Position numbers and translations under genes: made by a program. A model generated the notes under the pieces. That model made no database searches. It was not told the origin of the DNA and saw only the letters and a list, made by a program, of their open reading frames with translations. From assembly GCA_951230915.1 (NCBI GenBank), contig OX579639.1, positions 22,382,001 to 22,446,000 of the forward strand: a stretch of DNA of 64,000 nt, in the 5' to 3' direction. The stretch is from Antitrichia curtipendula. Taxonomy: Eukaryota; Streptophyta; Bryopsida; Hypnales; Leucodontaceae. The number at the start of each line of letters is the position of its first letter. The stretch's first letter is position 1. Below are positions 36,308-48,748 of this stretch, one piece after another.

Positions 36308-39300
36308 ATTAAATTTTCTTAAAATCTCAAAAGTATACTTATCTTGAGAGAGTACTAAGGTCTTTGTTGTACAGTGACGGCGTACTTGAATACCCAAAAT
36401 ATAGGCAATTTCCTAATTATTAGTCATAAAGAAGTGTTGGGGGAGTAAAATTTTATGAAAATTTAAATATTGGAATCATTTGAAATTATGAAAAGGTCAT
36501 CAATATATATTCTTATAATAATAAGGAAATAATTGATCACTTAATATAGACATTATGATCAGATTTGCATTTAATGAAGACATTACTAAGAACAAAAGAG
36601 TCCAATGTCCCCGGGTTGATTGTTTAAGGCCATATAAGGATTTCAATAGAGGACAAACTTTAGATTCATGACCACATTTGACAAAACCTTCTGGTTGATT
36701 GATATAAATAGCTTCTTTCAATAATCCGTATAGGAATGTTAAAGTAATGTCCATTTAATGGACATGGTAATTGAGGAGAGTTGCCAGGGCAAGTAAAAGT
36801 TGCAAAAATATCATTTTTAACACTAGGGAGAAGGTTTATGCATGATCAATTTCTTTCTTCTATGTGAATCTACGAGCAATAAATTGGGCTTTATATAAAG
36901 CCAAGGTGCCATCAAAGTTATATTTGCAACAAAATATCCACCTGGTGGAAATAATAGAGCAGTTGGGTGGCAGATCTATAAGTTGTCATATTCCGTTTTG
37001 AATTAATGAATTATATTCCTGATTCATTGCTTCTTGCCATTAGTGAGAATTGAAGTTAGATAAGACCTCTTGGACAATAGTGGGTTCAGAAATTTGGGAC
37101 ATAAAAGCATAAGCACAATTTTGTTCATCATTATATTTAATTGTTTGTCAGTGACCTTTAATTGAACGTTGGAATGTGCGTTGAGAGGAAGAGTTGGGAG
37201 AATTTGTCTCGCAAATGTGGGCTCTTAACCCCTAAAGGACCAGGCCATTTTTCTGCCAAAAAACACTCAAAATTGTCATTTCTATAGTAAAGAGTAAAAA
37301 AAATTGAAAATTGTTTTCTTTTCCACATCTAACCATATGATCTTATACCTAACTAGTATGAAAATGTGTGGAAAAAATTTCAGAATTTTTGACCGCACAG
37401 ATTGCAAGATATCTGCGTTTAAAGTGAAAAAAACAAGTTTTTCAGCACATTGCGGGACTAGATTTTATGACTTTGAACATTTTTAACTTAAATGTTTTGC
37501 ACTACAGAGTTTTGAGCTTTTAATCTTTATAGTGGAGAATTGAGTTGAGAGTATAGGGAGAGAAAAAAAATCCAAAAAAACTTAATTTTCATTATTAAAA
37601 AAATTGTTAAGTAGAAGTAGGTAGGTAAAAGATAGAAAGAAAATCTAAAATATTTATATCTTTTATATAGAATTAAAAAGCACTAATCCCAATGTTGAGA
37701 TTATTCTAGCAAAAAAACTAAACCTTGTGGAACTTTTTTTTTTCAAATTATAAAAATTGCATTCAGAAATGAATCCTACAAGTTATTTTTTCAGGAAGAT
37801 GCTCTAAATGCCCAAAAAACAAGATTGTCTATAACTTTTTCATAACAAATCCAAATGAAATGAATCAGAGCTTCCTAGATAGACAAAAATATAATCTAGA
37901 AAAAAAAAATTAGAAAAAAAAAAAAAAAAAAATTGCAAATTTTTTTTTGCTGCCCCACGTCCCCTGTTTTGAGCTTACTTGGGCATAACTTTTTTTCCCG
38001 GGCACCGATTGAAAAAAAAATTAGATTCCCGCAAAGCTTAGCAGTTTTTCTATCTTCAAAAAAAGTTTAAAAAAATCACGACAAAAATTCAGACAGTAGG
38101 TACCTGCCCAAAATCCCATTTGTCCCCCGAAGGGACAATGGTCCTTTAGGGGTTAAATGGGGCGATAGATGGAGTTGGTGGAGAGGAGAGAATATAGGAG
38201 AGAAAAAAGATGACGTATGTTGCTTAGGTATATCTAATGGCTTGGATGGATCTTTTGGAGAATCTGAAAGGGTAGATGGGGAATCTAGCTTGAGTGACCC
38301 GGATGGTGGGGTAGTCTTATTAGGGATGGAAAAAAAAGGTTTGGATTGTCCAATGGATTAAACGTATCAGATGATGATAATGGATGTTCGGAGATAGTAG
38401 AATTGCTATTTAAAAGCAGGTCTTAAAAAAAAATCCACGGCTTGAAAAAACTCTTTTTGTTACAAGATCGTGTAGACAATAGCCTTTAATATCTTGGGGT
38501 GCACCGTATCCCCAAAAGATACATTGTGTAGTTTTTGTGTCAAGCTTTTTACGTTTTTCATCTGGAATAAAGGCATAAGCCTAACAACCAAATATTCGAA
38601 GATGAGCCAAATTTGGTTTAAAACCAGTCCATAATTCATATGGGGTAGCGTGAGGGACAACAAAAGTAAGAGAAATATTTTGAAGATAGCAAGTTGTATG
38701 GACAACTTCAATCCAGAAGGAATTATTTAAGTGTGAAGCTTCTAATATGCTTCGTATAGATTCAATTAAGGTGCAAGTGCGTCATTTAAAAACACCATTT
38801 TGGACTGGATTATAAAGGTTGGTGAAGTGATAGGTATGCCATTATTACCATGATATTTGTTAAATTGATGGGAACAAAATTAGCCAGCAGCCCAGCATTA
38901 TCTAAATGAAAAATTAAAATCTTATTGCATGATTTTTTTTCCACAAGGGCTTTATATTGGAGAAATTTAGAAAAAAATTTGGATTTCTTTGAAAAAAAAT
39001 ATAGATGAGTAAATCATAAATAGTTGTCGATGAATGTGATAAAATGAAGTGCACCACCAGAGAAGGTGTGTACATAGGGCCATAAAGGTCTATGTGTACT
39101 AAAGCAAGGACGCCGGTAGCACAAGTGGTAGGGGTTGATGCATGGATAAGCAGATTTGAATTGCTTTCCAAAAATACAATTTGTACAAAAAAAAAGGGAT
39201 GATTTTATTTGAAGTAAACCTTGAACAAGACTATGTATTTGCATAGAATGAAGAGATCTGGTTTTTAAATGACCCAAACAATAGTGCCATCGTTGAGATT

Positions 39301-40340
39301 CCATATTTGCTTTGGTAATTGCAATATGATTAGAAATTGGTGGTTCAATACCAGTTCCAACTAGAAATAAGCCTATTTGTTTGTCAATTCTATAAGTAAT
39401 AGATTTATTGTAATTGGAGAAGTAATTGTTATCATGCACTTATCTTGAATAAATGTTACATTTGTATTGCTGGTCTAGATTATCTGAGCCACTGAAAATA
39501 AATTTTTGGCTAAGTCGGGTACAAACAATACATCTTAAAACAAAAGTTGTTGACCATTTAAAAGTTGAATAACAATAGAGCCATATCCAATGGCATTATG
39601 TATATTGTTATTCTCCAATATTGTAAGACGAGGTGATCAAAGTTCTTTGTAATCCCTAAATAATCCTTTTAAAAGGGACAAGAACTAGAATTGAGGTACC
39701 GGGATGTTACTTGGTCAAAATGAGCTAAATTTGTAGAGAATAAATAAAGTGGGTTGTCACTACTGAAGCTATTACCATGCATTTTACAAGAAGTGCCACT
39801 TTGATCCCATTTTTTCTTTTGATAGTTTGGAGCTTTATGACCAAAAATTCCACAATAGTGACAAATCATGGCTAGAATTTTGGATGGACGATTAGAGTTG
39901 GAAAAAGTTTGTTGTGATGATTTGATACCATGCATCAAGCTAAACCTTGGTTTGTTTGATTTTTGAAATTAACTAGATAATAAGTAATTGTTGGAGGATG
40001 GTTTGATAAACTTTCCCTTGATATAAAATGCACTAGACTTTGTTGCATTAGGCCAAGACATATTAATGGAATTTTGTTGCAATATATTGGAAAGGAGGCC
40101 GACCAATGTAAGATCAGACAAATCACCTTGTATAGTGACAAACGTGCTTCACAATTCAAGCAAAGCTCCAAGAAGGAAATTAACTTGTTGAGCATTAGTG
40201 AAAGTACAACCGGAAATAGAAGCTTCTTGAAGTATAGCATGCTAAGATTCCAAGAACATACGACATCTTTGATATCAAACATTGACATACAACACAAATT
40301 GTTTGTGCAAATGAATTTATGAAGCCTTGTTAGACTTCTC
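36308..40340 (-). pseudogene. Copia-2 gag, integrase and reverse transcriptase relics
   Basis: Reading down from about 40340: gag fragments; a nucleocapsid knuckle near 39870 that reads CHYCGIFGHKAPNY, so its last Cys has become Tyr; a pre-integrase segment at 39439-39014 with WHYCLGH and C..C..GKQ; integrase C-terminal sequence at 38711-38460 in mixed frames; and reverse transcriptase scraps at 36754-36500 (FLYGLLKEAIYINQPEGFV, KSLYGLKQS) and 36397-36310 (DKYTFEILRKFNM). The TTAA element 37225-38156 interrupts the region, and the hAT border at 36300 cuts the end. No intact frame remains. Confidence 0.8.
37225..38156 (+). mobile_element. TTAA-family element, subfamily 2, full length
   Basis: 932 bp from TTAACCCCTAAAGGACC to GGTCCTTTAGGGGTTAA, a perfect terminal inverted repeat of 17 bp including the TTAA. 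The flanking bases outside TTAA differ on the two sides (GGCTC and ATGGG), so the duplication is just TTAA. The interior is AT-rich and non-coding. Near the right end is TTGTCCCCCGAAGGGACAA, a near-perfect palindrome. Inserted into Copia-2. Confidence 0.9.
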
Positions 40341-41032
40341 ATAAATTTCCTTAAGGCGATCCTAAATTAATTTTGAAGTTGCTAGTAGTCACAAAGCAAT
40401 TAACTATTTTTTCCCACAATGGAAGAGAATATCTAAGCGGGTTTTTGAATCTTTCATTCACTAGGCTGTGAGACCTGCAACATTGGATGGAGCAAGTGTA
40501 GTTTCCATGCCGTCAACAATGGACCAAAGTTTGAACCGAAATAAAAACATTTCAATTTTGATGCTCCAAGTTGCATAATTAGATGCAATTAAAGGTGACA
40601 AATTGTAAACTCAATTTGTTGAGCTCAATGTGGAGGAAGCCATGATACTGTATTATTATTCAAAGTTCTTGATGAATAAAAGAAGGCTCGACAAAGGAAT
40701 CTTCTTGAGCAAAAAGCTAGGGGTTGAGTTCGTCAATCTCTGCTATTGCATTAATAAAACTTGCAAGTGCATATTGCATTTCATATGAAGTGTTCTCCAA
40801 TTCCGCTTGCTATTCATTCTGATGATGTTTTACTATGATTTTTGGCTCAATTGGTTGGAGAGAAAGTTGGAAGAATCCATTTACAATTTGTAAGTAATTT
40901 TCAACCTCAATTCTCTCTTCTTCAACTATAAATAAGTCAAACACATCTTTGCTAGAACATTCGATTCTAGGCGTCGCAAGGAAATACATGATTCTTAATT
41001 GATTTCATCAATTCCTACTTTGATACAATGTA

Positions 41033-41226
41033 TGATAACTATGCAGCATGTACACACAGAAGAATAACAAATATATGGTTAATAATATATATAAACATTG
41101 AATGATACAAAATGACTGAACTTATACTAGTAGTTATGTGAGGATAACCAAAAGTTGTGACTCTAAGTATTCTAGAAAGCTATGTATATTCAATCTATAA
41201 GCTGATTAGACTAATTAATCCTAACA
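41033..41226 (-). repeat. Copia-2 5' LTR
   Basis: 194-bp partner of 30229-30432. In element orientation it begins TGTTAGG at 41226 and ends GTTATCA at 41033, followed by the diverged primer-binding site. Confidence 0.88.
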
Positions 41227-42182
41227 CTTGCAATGCAAAATAATATAGAAAATATGTATATTTAGCATACAATTCCACAACTCATATAGATAAATCAATT
41301 CCATTCCTATTTCCAAGGGATGTCAATTTGATTGCCAATTTGTTACCAATGCTATGGACACATGAATGCAATTCTAGTTTTGCCTAGTAAGGGAACATTT
41401 ATTGGCAATTTGTCCAAGATAAACCACAATTTCTCATGTGCATGCACTATCCAACATATATTTATTTTATTTTATTTTATTTTTGTGCAAGTCCCTTAAT
41501 TATTGGTTATGTTTTTATCATTGACAATTTATCCCAATTACTATTTAACTAGCCTAATTATTAATTAGGATGAATATTTAATTGGTCCTAGTCTTATGAC
41601 AATTTGTCTCTAACTAATGTAGGGCATGATGTGTAATGCAAGTTCCATTGAATTATGAATTATACAATTCCACAATAATTTGTCAATAATACTAATCTAA
41701 AATTACAGTAAACACAAGCAGAGCCTTCATTCCTAGGCTCAAGCCTAATTTTAAGCCACAAATTCAAAACCACTTGCCATCAATTTCAAAAGAAGCTAAT
41801 AGATGTATAAAGATTTTTAACTGACTTGCAACATTTATACAACAAAGCCTATTCAATAACTTACAGTTTGCTTATCTTGTCAAATCCATAATAATATATT
41901 ATTGTTTTTGTACTCTCAATCAGAGGCAATTTTTCTATTGACTAAATATCACTATGCAATCACACCTACTTTTACATTTCATCCACGGTAATATATAATT
42001 GACAAATTGTTGTACTCACATACAACTATACAAGGTTTCTACACAAGCTAGTATTGTTTTTGCCCATTTTTCCAAGCAAATTGTCCACTATAAACCAACT
42101 AGAATTTACTTGGTGAACTCTGTTGCTATGGATTGTTCACTCACACATTATATAAATTCCATCTCAAGTTAGAGAATGTTTA
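41227..42182. other. AT-rich spacer
   Basis: No gene. It contains a (TTTTA)n run at about 41460-41483 and nothing else recognised. Confidence 0.45.
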
Positions 42183-42310
42183 CACCCAAAAACTTTGGGT
42201 TGGAGCCCAAAGAAATGGAGTGTTTTGATTGGAATTTTGGGTTGGTACCTTAGCTATCTTCCAATCAAAACACTTAGTTTCTTTGGGCTCTAACCCAAAG
42301 AAAATGGGTG
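42183..42310. mobile_element. Foldback MITE, 128 bp, TA-flanked
   Basis: Two arms of about 50 bp are inverted copies. CACCCAAAAACTTTGGG on the left mirrors CCCAAAGAAAATGGGTG on the right, continuing through GGAGCCCAAAGAAA and GTGTTTTGATTGGA, with a central loop of about 25 bases. TA flanks both ends (42181-42182 and 42311-42312). The whole unit could form a long hairpin. TA duplication suggests a Tc1/mariner-type (Stowaway-like) MITE, although the terminus is not the classic Stowaway sequence. Confidence 0.8.
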
Positions 42311-42312
42311 TA

Positions 42313-45300
42313 AATAAGCCGTTAGTTTCACAATCATTGACCACTAATAAATTGCCAATACAAAAACTAATTCCAATTGTACATATTCATTATTTCATTT
42401 GTCACATTAGGCGCACATCACAACTTAATCTTTCTTACACAAAATCAAGACAATTTGTCTAGCATCGGCATAGTATACTATTGTTCAATTAGGAATCAAA
42501 AGAAATCAATTTCTTTTCATTTGACCAATATTAGCTCATAATTTATAATAATTCATTTTTTTTAGCCATACATTTTAATGGCAATTTATCACACAATAAC
42601 TAGATAGTAATGACAATTTCTTGGCATACCAATAGATCACCCACCTTGAAAGCACAACAAATAGCCAAGTTCCAAAGGCCAGTTAACTAGTAGATTTTAC
42701 ACACAAATTATCATCATACAATCCAATGCATAAAGATATTCTCTTAATATGATCTGAGCTCCAATCACACTACAAGTTCAACTTCATACTATGACAATTT
42801 GTCTAATTCACTCCCAAGTGCGAGCTCATAGTTGTTACCTGGGTCTTGGAATTTTTTTTTTGCTTTTGCTCATTTTTATTAGAATTTATAGTCAAAAAGA
42901 CTTAAAAAGAGTATATGCATTGTAATTGGCAAAAATCCTTACAAATACGGTGAATTGTTCCTAAAAGTCTGCAAGTGTCTTAAGCACTTTCTATTCTTAT
43001 TTCCAATATTTAATTAGCTGTCTAAAAGGTCAATTAGGGATTTAAGAGAGAATTAGGCTTTGTAAGCTAAGTAGTACAAGATGCATAAATTAGATTATAC
43101 CAAGACTAACCTTTGAGTGCATGCAACATAATATAGGTTTTATAGGAGTTAGTAGTATAGGATGAAAAATGTCCTACTAAGTTTTAGGAATTTGTATGGA
43201 TAACCCTTGTAAAGGTCATCATCTAATTTGCAAAAACTATAGGAAGTTATTTTTGCCCTTGCAAGAAAAATCCAATAGATTCAAGGAATGTGTGATTAGA
43301 AATTGGAGAGAGGTGTTCGATTTCAAAAGTTATCCAAATTTTTTTGTAATTTTCCAAAATACCAAAGATGACTCTATGGGAGGTCTACCATGTTTACTAA
43401 CAATGGAAAATTCATGGAAATTATTCAGATAACAATAAAATCTCATTAAAAATTAGGATAGGCTTTTTTGTCACAATAATAGACTCCAACAAGTTTTAAG
43501 GCAATCCAACACTGACAAATACTAGAACCGATAGCGGATGTCATTGAGTCTAACAATATTCCAAAATTTTATAACATGCTAGAGATAAGAAGTTTTGTAT
43601 GCTATTTATTTAAATTCTACTCATTAGTGGTTATAGATCTTAGATAAGACTGTTGTAATGTGAAGCCTCTTACCTCAAATGCACTTATTAATCAAATAAT
43701 TGATGAAATGTGATTTGGATTGTGATTGTAGAATTTCATCACCAAGATCGAGGTTGTATATATGTACAATGTAATATAGTAGAGAAAGTTAAACTTGCTT
43801 GTGTTGTTTTCATAGGAAGTTTGTTGCAAGTGTGGAGCTAGACACAATGAAAGATGTTGCAAATGTTTATAGTAAGCAATTCCTCAATTTTAAAGAAGTG
43901 TTGAATGTGTATAGAGAGCAATTAGAAGCAAACTTAATTATGCATCTAGTTTTGTACTCTAGTTTAGAGCACTGAATTCTTATGACTTTATACTAAAATT
44001 CTCAAATCAACTATGATTGGTTTAAAAAATTATGTGGTTTATTTTGATTGAATAAAAATCTTGAAATAAAAAAAATAAAAAAGACTACTTTACTCCTTTG
44101 AGAATTTGAATAAAAATTTGGCAACCAATGGAAAAGTACACATGTATCTTTTTGTAATTTGTGAATGTAATTTATAATAAAAAGCAACACTAGCTTTGTC
44201 ACACAATGACAATGAGCCAAAGTGGCAAGCACTCATGTGCCTAATTGCTTGGCCCCTTCATTGAATAAATCCAAGTCGTTAATTTTTTTTGAAGAAAATT
44301 TAAAAAAAAAAATAGTCATTGATTTCATTATAAAAAAATAATGTGACATTGCATCTTTTCCTTTGATGTAGATGGAAAAATCTAAGGGACCCCATAAGGC
44401 CATTGATGTAACGCCACACAATCAAAAAACAAAAATTGTTGATCTTCAACGGATGATCTTTAGAATTAGGATTTGGCACTCAAGTAGGGTCTCAAAGTTG
44501 AAATTTCTTATATGACTCTCTATGTTGCAGCATCTATTGCAATGTCCATTGCAACGTTGCCCACTTGTAAGAGGTGTTTCAATTTGTATATAAGTGTTTC
44601 ACTCTTTGAAAGCTGAATGATTGAATTTCTTGCACAAATTGATACCAAAAGTTTATATTTTGATCAATTTGGAGTTCTTTAGGTCCACATTTTACATTCT
44701 TTTTATTGCTTCCTTGTGAAATTTTGAATGGCTATAATCTTTCCTATTTTTTATGGCTTCATTTTTGTTTTTGCAAAGTAAACTATCTCAAACATCTTCG
44801 TATCTCATGTTTTTTATTGCTTAGGTCAGTTAGGTGGTGGCAATAGATCTTTAGTTTTTATCTTTGTATCTCATGCCCTTTCAATTTGACTCAAAATGCC
44901 TTTGGGAAAGATAGATTTTGAAAAATCCCTATTGGCATTAATGATAAATTTGAAAGCCTAAAAGCAACAATTTGATTCAAGTAGGTACATTCTTTCCAAT
45001 CATTTCTTAGTTTTGTTGATTGCATTCATGCAGTATGGCCACCATCAAGAACCTCTAAGATGAATAGTATTTGTGGTATTTAGTACTAGGATGCATGATT
45101 GACATCTTCATTTGTTTTTGTAGCTATGAATCTGTTTTGTAGTTGTTCCGTAGATGCAAAGGGGCAAAAGTGAAAGTTACACATTTGATGTACATCCATC
45201 AGATGCTCATTGTACAAGACTTTTTTTGATTCTATTATTTTCTACATGATTACAATGAAAATAATGTTATCTACTAAATGTTTAGCATTAACAAATTCCA

Positions 45301-45400
45301 TGTATAGTCTTCCAGGTGCTCAAAGCAAAAAGATTGCCAAAGTTCTAAAGAATGTATGCAAAATCGTTGTGGTTAAGATTTTCAAGATGTAAGGATGTGG
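42313..45400. other. AT-rich gene-free stretch
   Basis: 3 kb with only short open frames and no recognisable domain, inverted repeat or LTR. Probably old, unrecognisable repeat DNA. Confidence 0.4.
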
Positions 45401-47276
45401 TTAACCTCTAAAGGTCAAAGACTATACTTTCACCAAAAACGCTCTAAAATTGTCATTTCTAAGACAAGTATCAAATTTTTGAAAATATAATTTCTGGACA
45501 CATATAACCTAGGATTTTGTATTACGCTGGTTTGAGAAGATGTGGAAAAAATTTCAGAAATTTCCATCGTGTGGATTGCAAAATATTAGCATTTGAAGTG
45601 ACAAAAATCCATTTTTTGTCCTTGCAAAAAAAACCCGGGTAGCTGCACTTCACAAGGTCACATTTTTATGAAAAAATGTCCAAAATGGTGGTTACTCTTT
45701 GTATTCATTCTTCACGGCCACATGCTTGAAAAAAGTTAGACCATTTGGAATGTGTACAACATATAGGAAAAAATTAGTAAGTAGAAAGTAGAGAATGATT
45801 CAAAATACTAAATTGTTAACCATTTATTTATGGAATTGAAAAATGCCAATCTCAATGGTTGGGAATGTTGTAACAAACATCGTACACTTTATTTTCTTAT
45901 TTTTTTCAAAAATATTGAAAATTGAGAAATAAAGGACTTCAAATTTTATTTTAGAACAGAGATTTCATAACTACCCATAAACTACCCACAAAACTATCCA
46001 CAACTAAAACTCCTCATGTAACTTTCATTTCATTAATAAAAATGGAATGATTTAAAGTTTTTTTATGTATATAGAAATCTAAAGAACCAATTTCAAATTT
46101 TGGTTTTTAAAATAAGTGATTTTTAAAGAAGTTTTTTTTTGTTGCCCAAGTTGCCCATCGAGCAATGAAAACTACATATCATACAATAACTTTTTGACCA
46201 TGTAGTCAAAAATTATGAAAATTGTTGGGCCTTAACCCCTAAAACCCCAAGGCCTTTTCTCCATCAAAACACACTCAAAACTGCCACTTCTATTGCAAAG
46301 AGCAAAAAACTATAAAAATTGTTTTTTTTGTATATCTAACCATAGGATCTTATACTAGACTAGTATGAGAATGTGTGCAAGAAATTTCAGAAACTTTGAA
46401 CAAATAGATTGCAAGATATTTGCATTCAAAGTGAAGAAAACAAGTTTTTTTGCACCTTGCTTGACTAGATTTTTGGGCTTTGAACCTATTTAACTTAAAT
46501 TTTTTGTATTGTTGATTTTGATTTTCTAAGTTTATATGTTGAATACTTCAGTTGAGAATCTAGGAAAAAAAATTCAAGAAAAAAACACTAAATTTTTACT
46601 CATTAAAAAATTGTTAAGTAGAAGTAGGTTCAAGATTGAAGGAATAACTAAATCGTTAATAGCTCTAAGACAAAACTGAAATACCATAATCCCAACGGTG
46701 AGATTGTTCTAAAAAGAAAATTCAACCTTATCTAAAAAAAAAATTCTGAAAAATGTAAAAATTGCATTAAAAAATGAATCCTAAAAGTTATTTTTTCAAG
46801 AAGATGCTTAGATTGCCCAAAAAACTAAGATTGTCCATAACTTTTTCATTATTAGTCCAAATAGAATGAATCAAAGCTTCAAATGTAGACAAAAAGACAT
46901 AGATTTTGAAAAAAATATTTAAAAAATTTATTTTGACTTTCTGAGATTTTTTTGTGCTGCCCGCCAAACTCTATTTTTGGCATAACTTTTTCTCTCGGGC
47001 ACCAATTGAAATAAAAATTATATATCTATAAAGCTCTCGCAAAACCGCACAACCTCAAAAAATCCCAAAAAATTTCTCTACAAATTGAGGTCACAGGAAC
47101 CTACCTGGACCCAAATTGTCCCCCGAGGGGACAAATGGGGTTTTAGGGGTTAAAGCTACTCTTTGGGCATATGTTGTATGAAAACTACAAAAGGTAAAAA
47201 TAAATTTTTTGTTCGTAGTGAGCTGCTCAAAATTGCTATGATGCCAAAAAACGCACTTTGATCCTTTAAAGGAAGT
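45401..47276 (+). mobile_element. TTAA-family element, subfamily 1, split by a nested copy
   Basis: Starts TTAACCTCTAAAGGTC at 45401. It follows the reverse complement of 61349-62303 throughout, is interrupted by the complete element 46232-47153, then resumes and ends in a decayed terminus ATCCTTTAAAGG... near 47276. Without the insert it would be about 950 bp, the same as the 955-bp relative. The resumed part matches the relative's GTGAGCTGC and AAAAAACGC blocks. Confidence 0.88.
46232..47153 (+). mobile_element. TTAA-family element, subfamily 2, nested in a subfamily 1 copy
   Basis: 922 bp, TTAACCCCTAAAACCCC to GGGGTTTTAGGGGTTAA, perfect 17-bp inverted ends. The host element reads GTTGGGCC before and AGCTACTC after. 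The intact relative, on the other strand at 61461-61490, reads GTTGGGCC-CTAA-AGCTATTC with nothing inserted. One TTAA-like site in the host has therefore become two. The subterminal palindrome TTGTCCCCCGAGGGGACAA is perfect here. Confidence 0.93.
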
Positions 47277-48161
47277 TGCAACAATTTTAAGATTGAATAG
47301 GCTTTAGTTGTGGAAAAAAAATTTGAATGAAATTTTTTACGTTCTTTTTTAAAATAGACTACACATGTACCACTATGAGAATTTTTGAAAATGAAAGTTT
47401 TACATTCAATGGAAAATTGACATGTGCATCCGGGGAGGTCACTTAGTGTATCTATAGTATACCACGTGCGACTAAATGATCTTTTGACCTCCTATTTACT
47501 TTTTAATAAACTATAATTTTAGCCTACAGTTTTGAGCATTGTTTAATCAAGACTATAAAATTCTATTGCCAAAATCTTCAATCCAAATAATATATGAAAT
47601 GATTTTTAGAGAAGGTTGAAAAATGAACTAAAATGACATGTTTTTCAACTCAAGTATTTATAGAAAACACATTTAGACAACCATTGCATCAATATTCAAG
47701 AAATATAAACTTTCAATAGAGACTCATTTTTGAGAATTTTTTGTGTATTTTTTAAACAATTTTTTCTTATTTAATATAGAGGTGTGAAAATTATTTTCAG
47801 CTTTACAGTGTATCTTTTTACTTCAAAAATTTGTATCTAATTATAATTTACGTATAAAATTATCAATAATTCATAACGTAAACTTTCAAAGTAGGAAAAT
47901 CTACTCATATTTTTCTCTTTTTCTTTTATTAAAATTTGAAAAAGTAAATAGAAGGTCCAAAATCCTTGCCACAAGTAGGTTATATAAATGCATAGAGTGA
48001 CCTCCCTAAGCATGTGCACCTATTTTAGAATTTATGTAACAATTTTACAACCAATAGAGAAATAACACGTTTGCTTCTTTTGTAATTCATGTATGATTTT
48101 CTTAGAAAGTGATAGTTTGTCACTATACCTCAAAAGAGGCAATAACTACCTATTTTACAAC
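47277..48161. other. AT-rich spacer
   Basis: No gene. The short frame 47837-48019 (-) has no recognisable domain. Confidence 0.45.
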
Positions 48162-48748
48162 TTAACCCCTAAAGCCCTGCTTGTCCCCTCGGGGGACAAT
48201 TTGGGTCCGGGTAGGTTCCTATTGTCTCAATTTGAAGTGAGTTTTTTTGAGTTTTTTTTGAGGTTGTGTAGCTTTGCAAGAGCTTTGAGGAAATATATTT
48301 TTTGTTTCAATTGGATGCTAGATGAAAAAGTTATAGCACAATAAGCAAGAAATGGAGATTGGCGGGTAGCTCCAAAAAATTACAAAAAATCAAAATAAAT
48401 TTTTTTGAATTTTTTTCCTAAAATATTATGTTTTTATCTACACGTAAATTTTTGATTCATTCTATTTGGACTAGGGATGAGAAAGTTATGGACAATCTTA
48501 TTTTGGGGGCAATTTAAGCATCTTCTTAAGAAAAAACTTTTTGTCCAACTTTGAATGCTAATATCTTCCAATATGTACGGTCAAATTTGATAAAATTTTT
48601 ACTACATGATCTCAGACAAGTTAAGTACAAGATCCTACGATTAAATTTCCAAAAGAAATATTTTTTTGGTTTCCTGAAGTAAATGCAGCAAAATTAGTAG
48701 TTTTGAGTGGTTTTTGATAGAAAACACCCTCGGGGCTTTAGAGATTAA
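48162..48748 (-). mobile_element. TTAA-family element, subfamily 3, full length
   Basis: 587 bp, TTAACCCCTAAAGCCC to GGGGCTTTAGAGATTAA. It matches 55977-56560 as its reverse complement along its whole length. The subterminal palindrome TTGTCCCCTCGGGGGACAA is at 48180-48198. The outer flanks differ (CAAC and CCAT), so the duplicated target is TTAA only. Confidence 0.9.

Larger units (their letters stand above)
30229..41226 (-). mobile_element. Copia-2: decayed Ty1-copia element with nested insertions
   Basis: LTRs at 30229-30432 and 41033-41226 are direct repeats of about 200 bp. On the minus strand they start TGTTAGG and end in CA. A polypurine GAAAGGGGAG abuts the 3' LTR (plus strand 30433-30442). 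A diverged primer-binding site TTGTATCAAAG follows the 5' LTR. The target duplication CTTGT/CTTGC has one mismatch. About 11 kb in total, of which 5,000 bp is a hAT transposon (31300-36299) and 932 bp is a TTAA element (37225-38156). Subtracting these leaves about 5 kb, a normal copia length. The coding region is heavily decayed. Confidence 0.88.
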
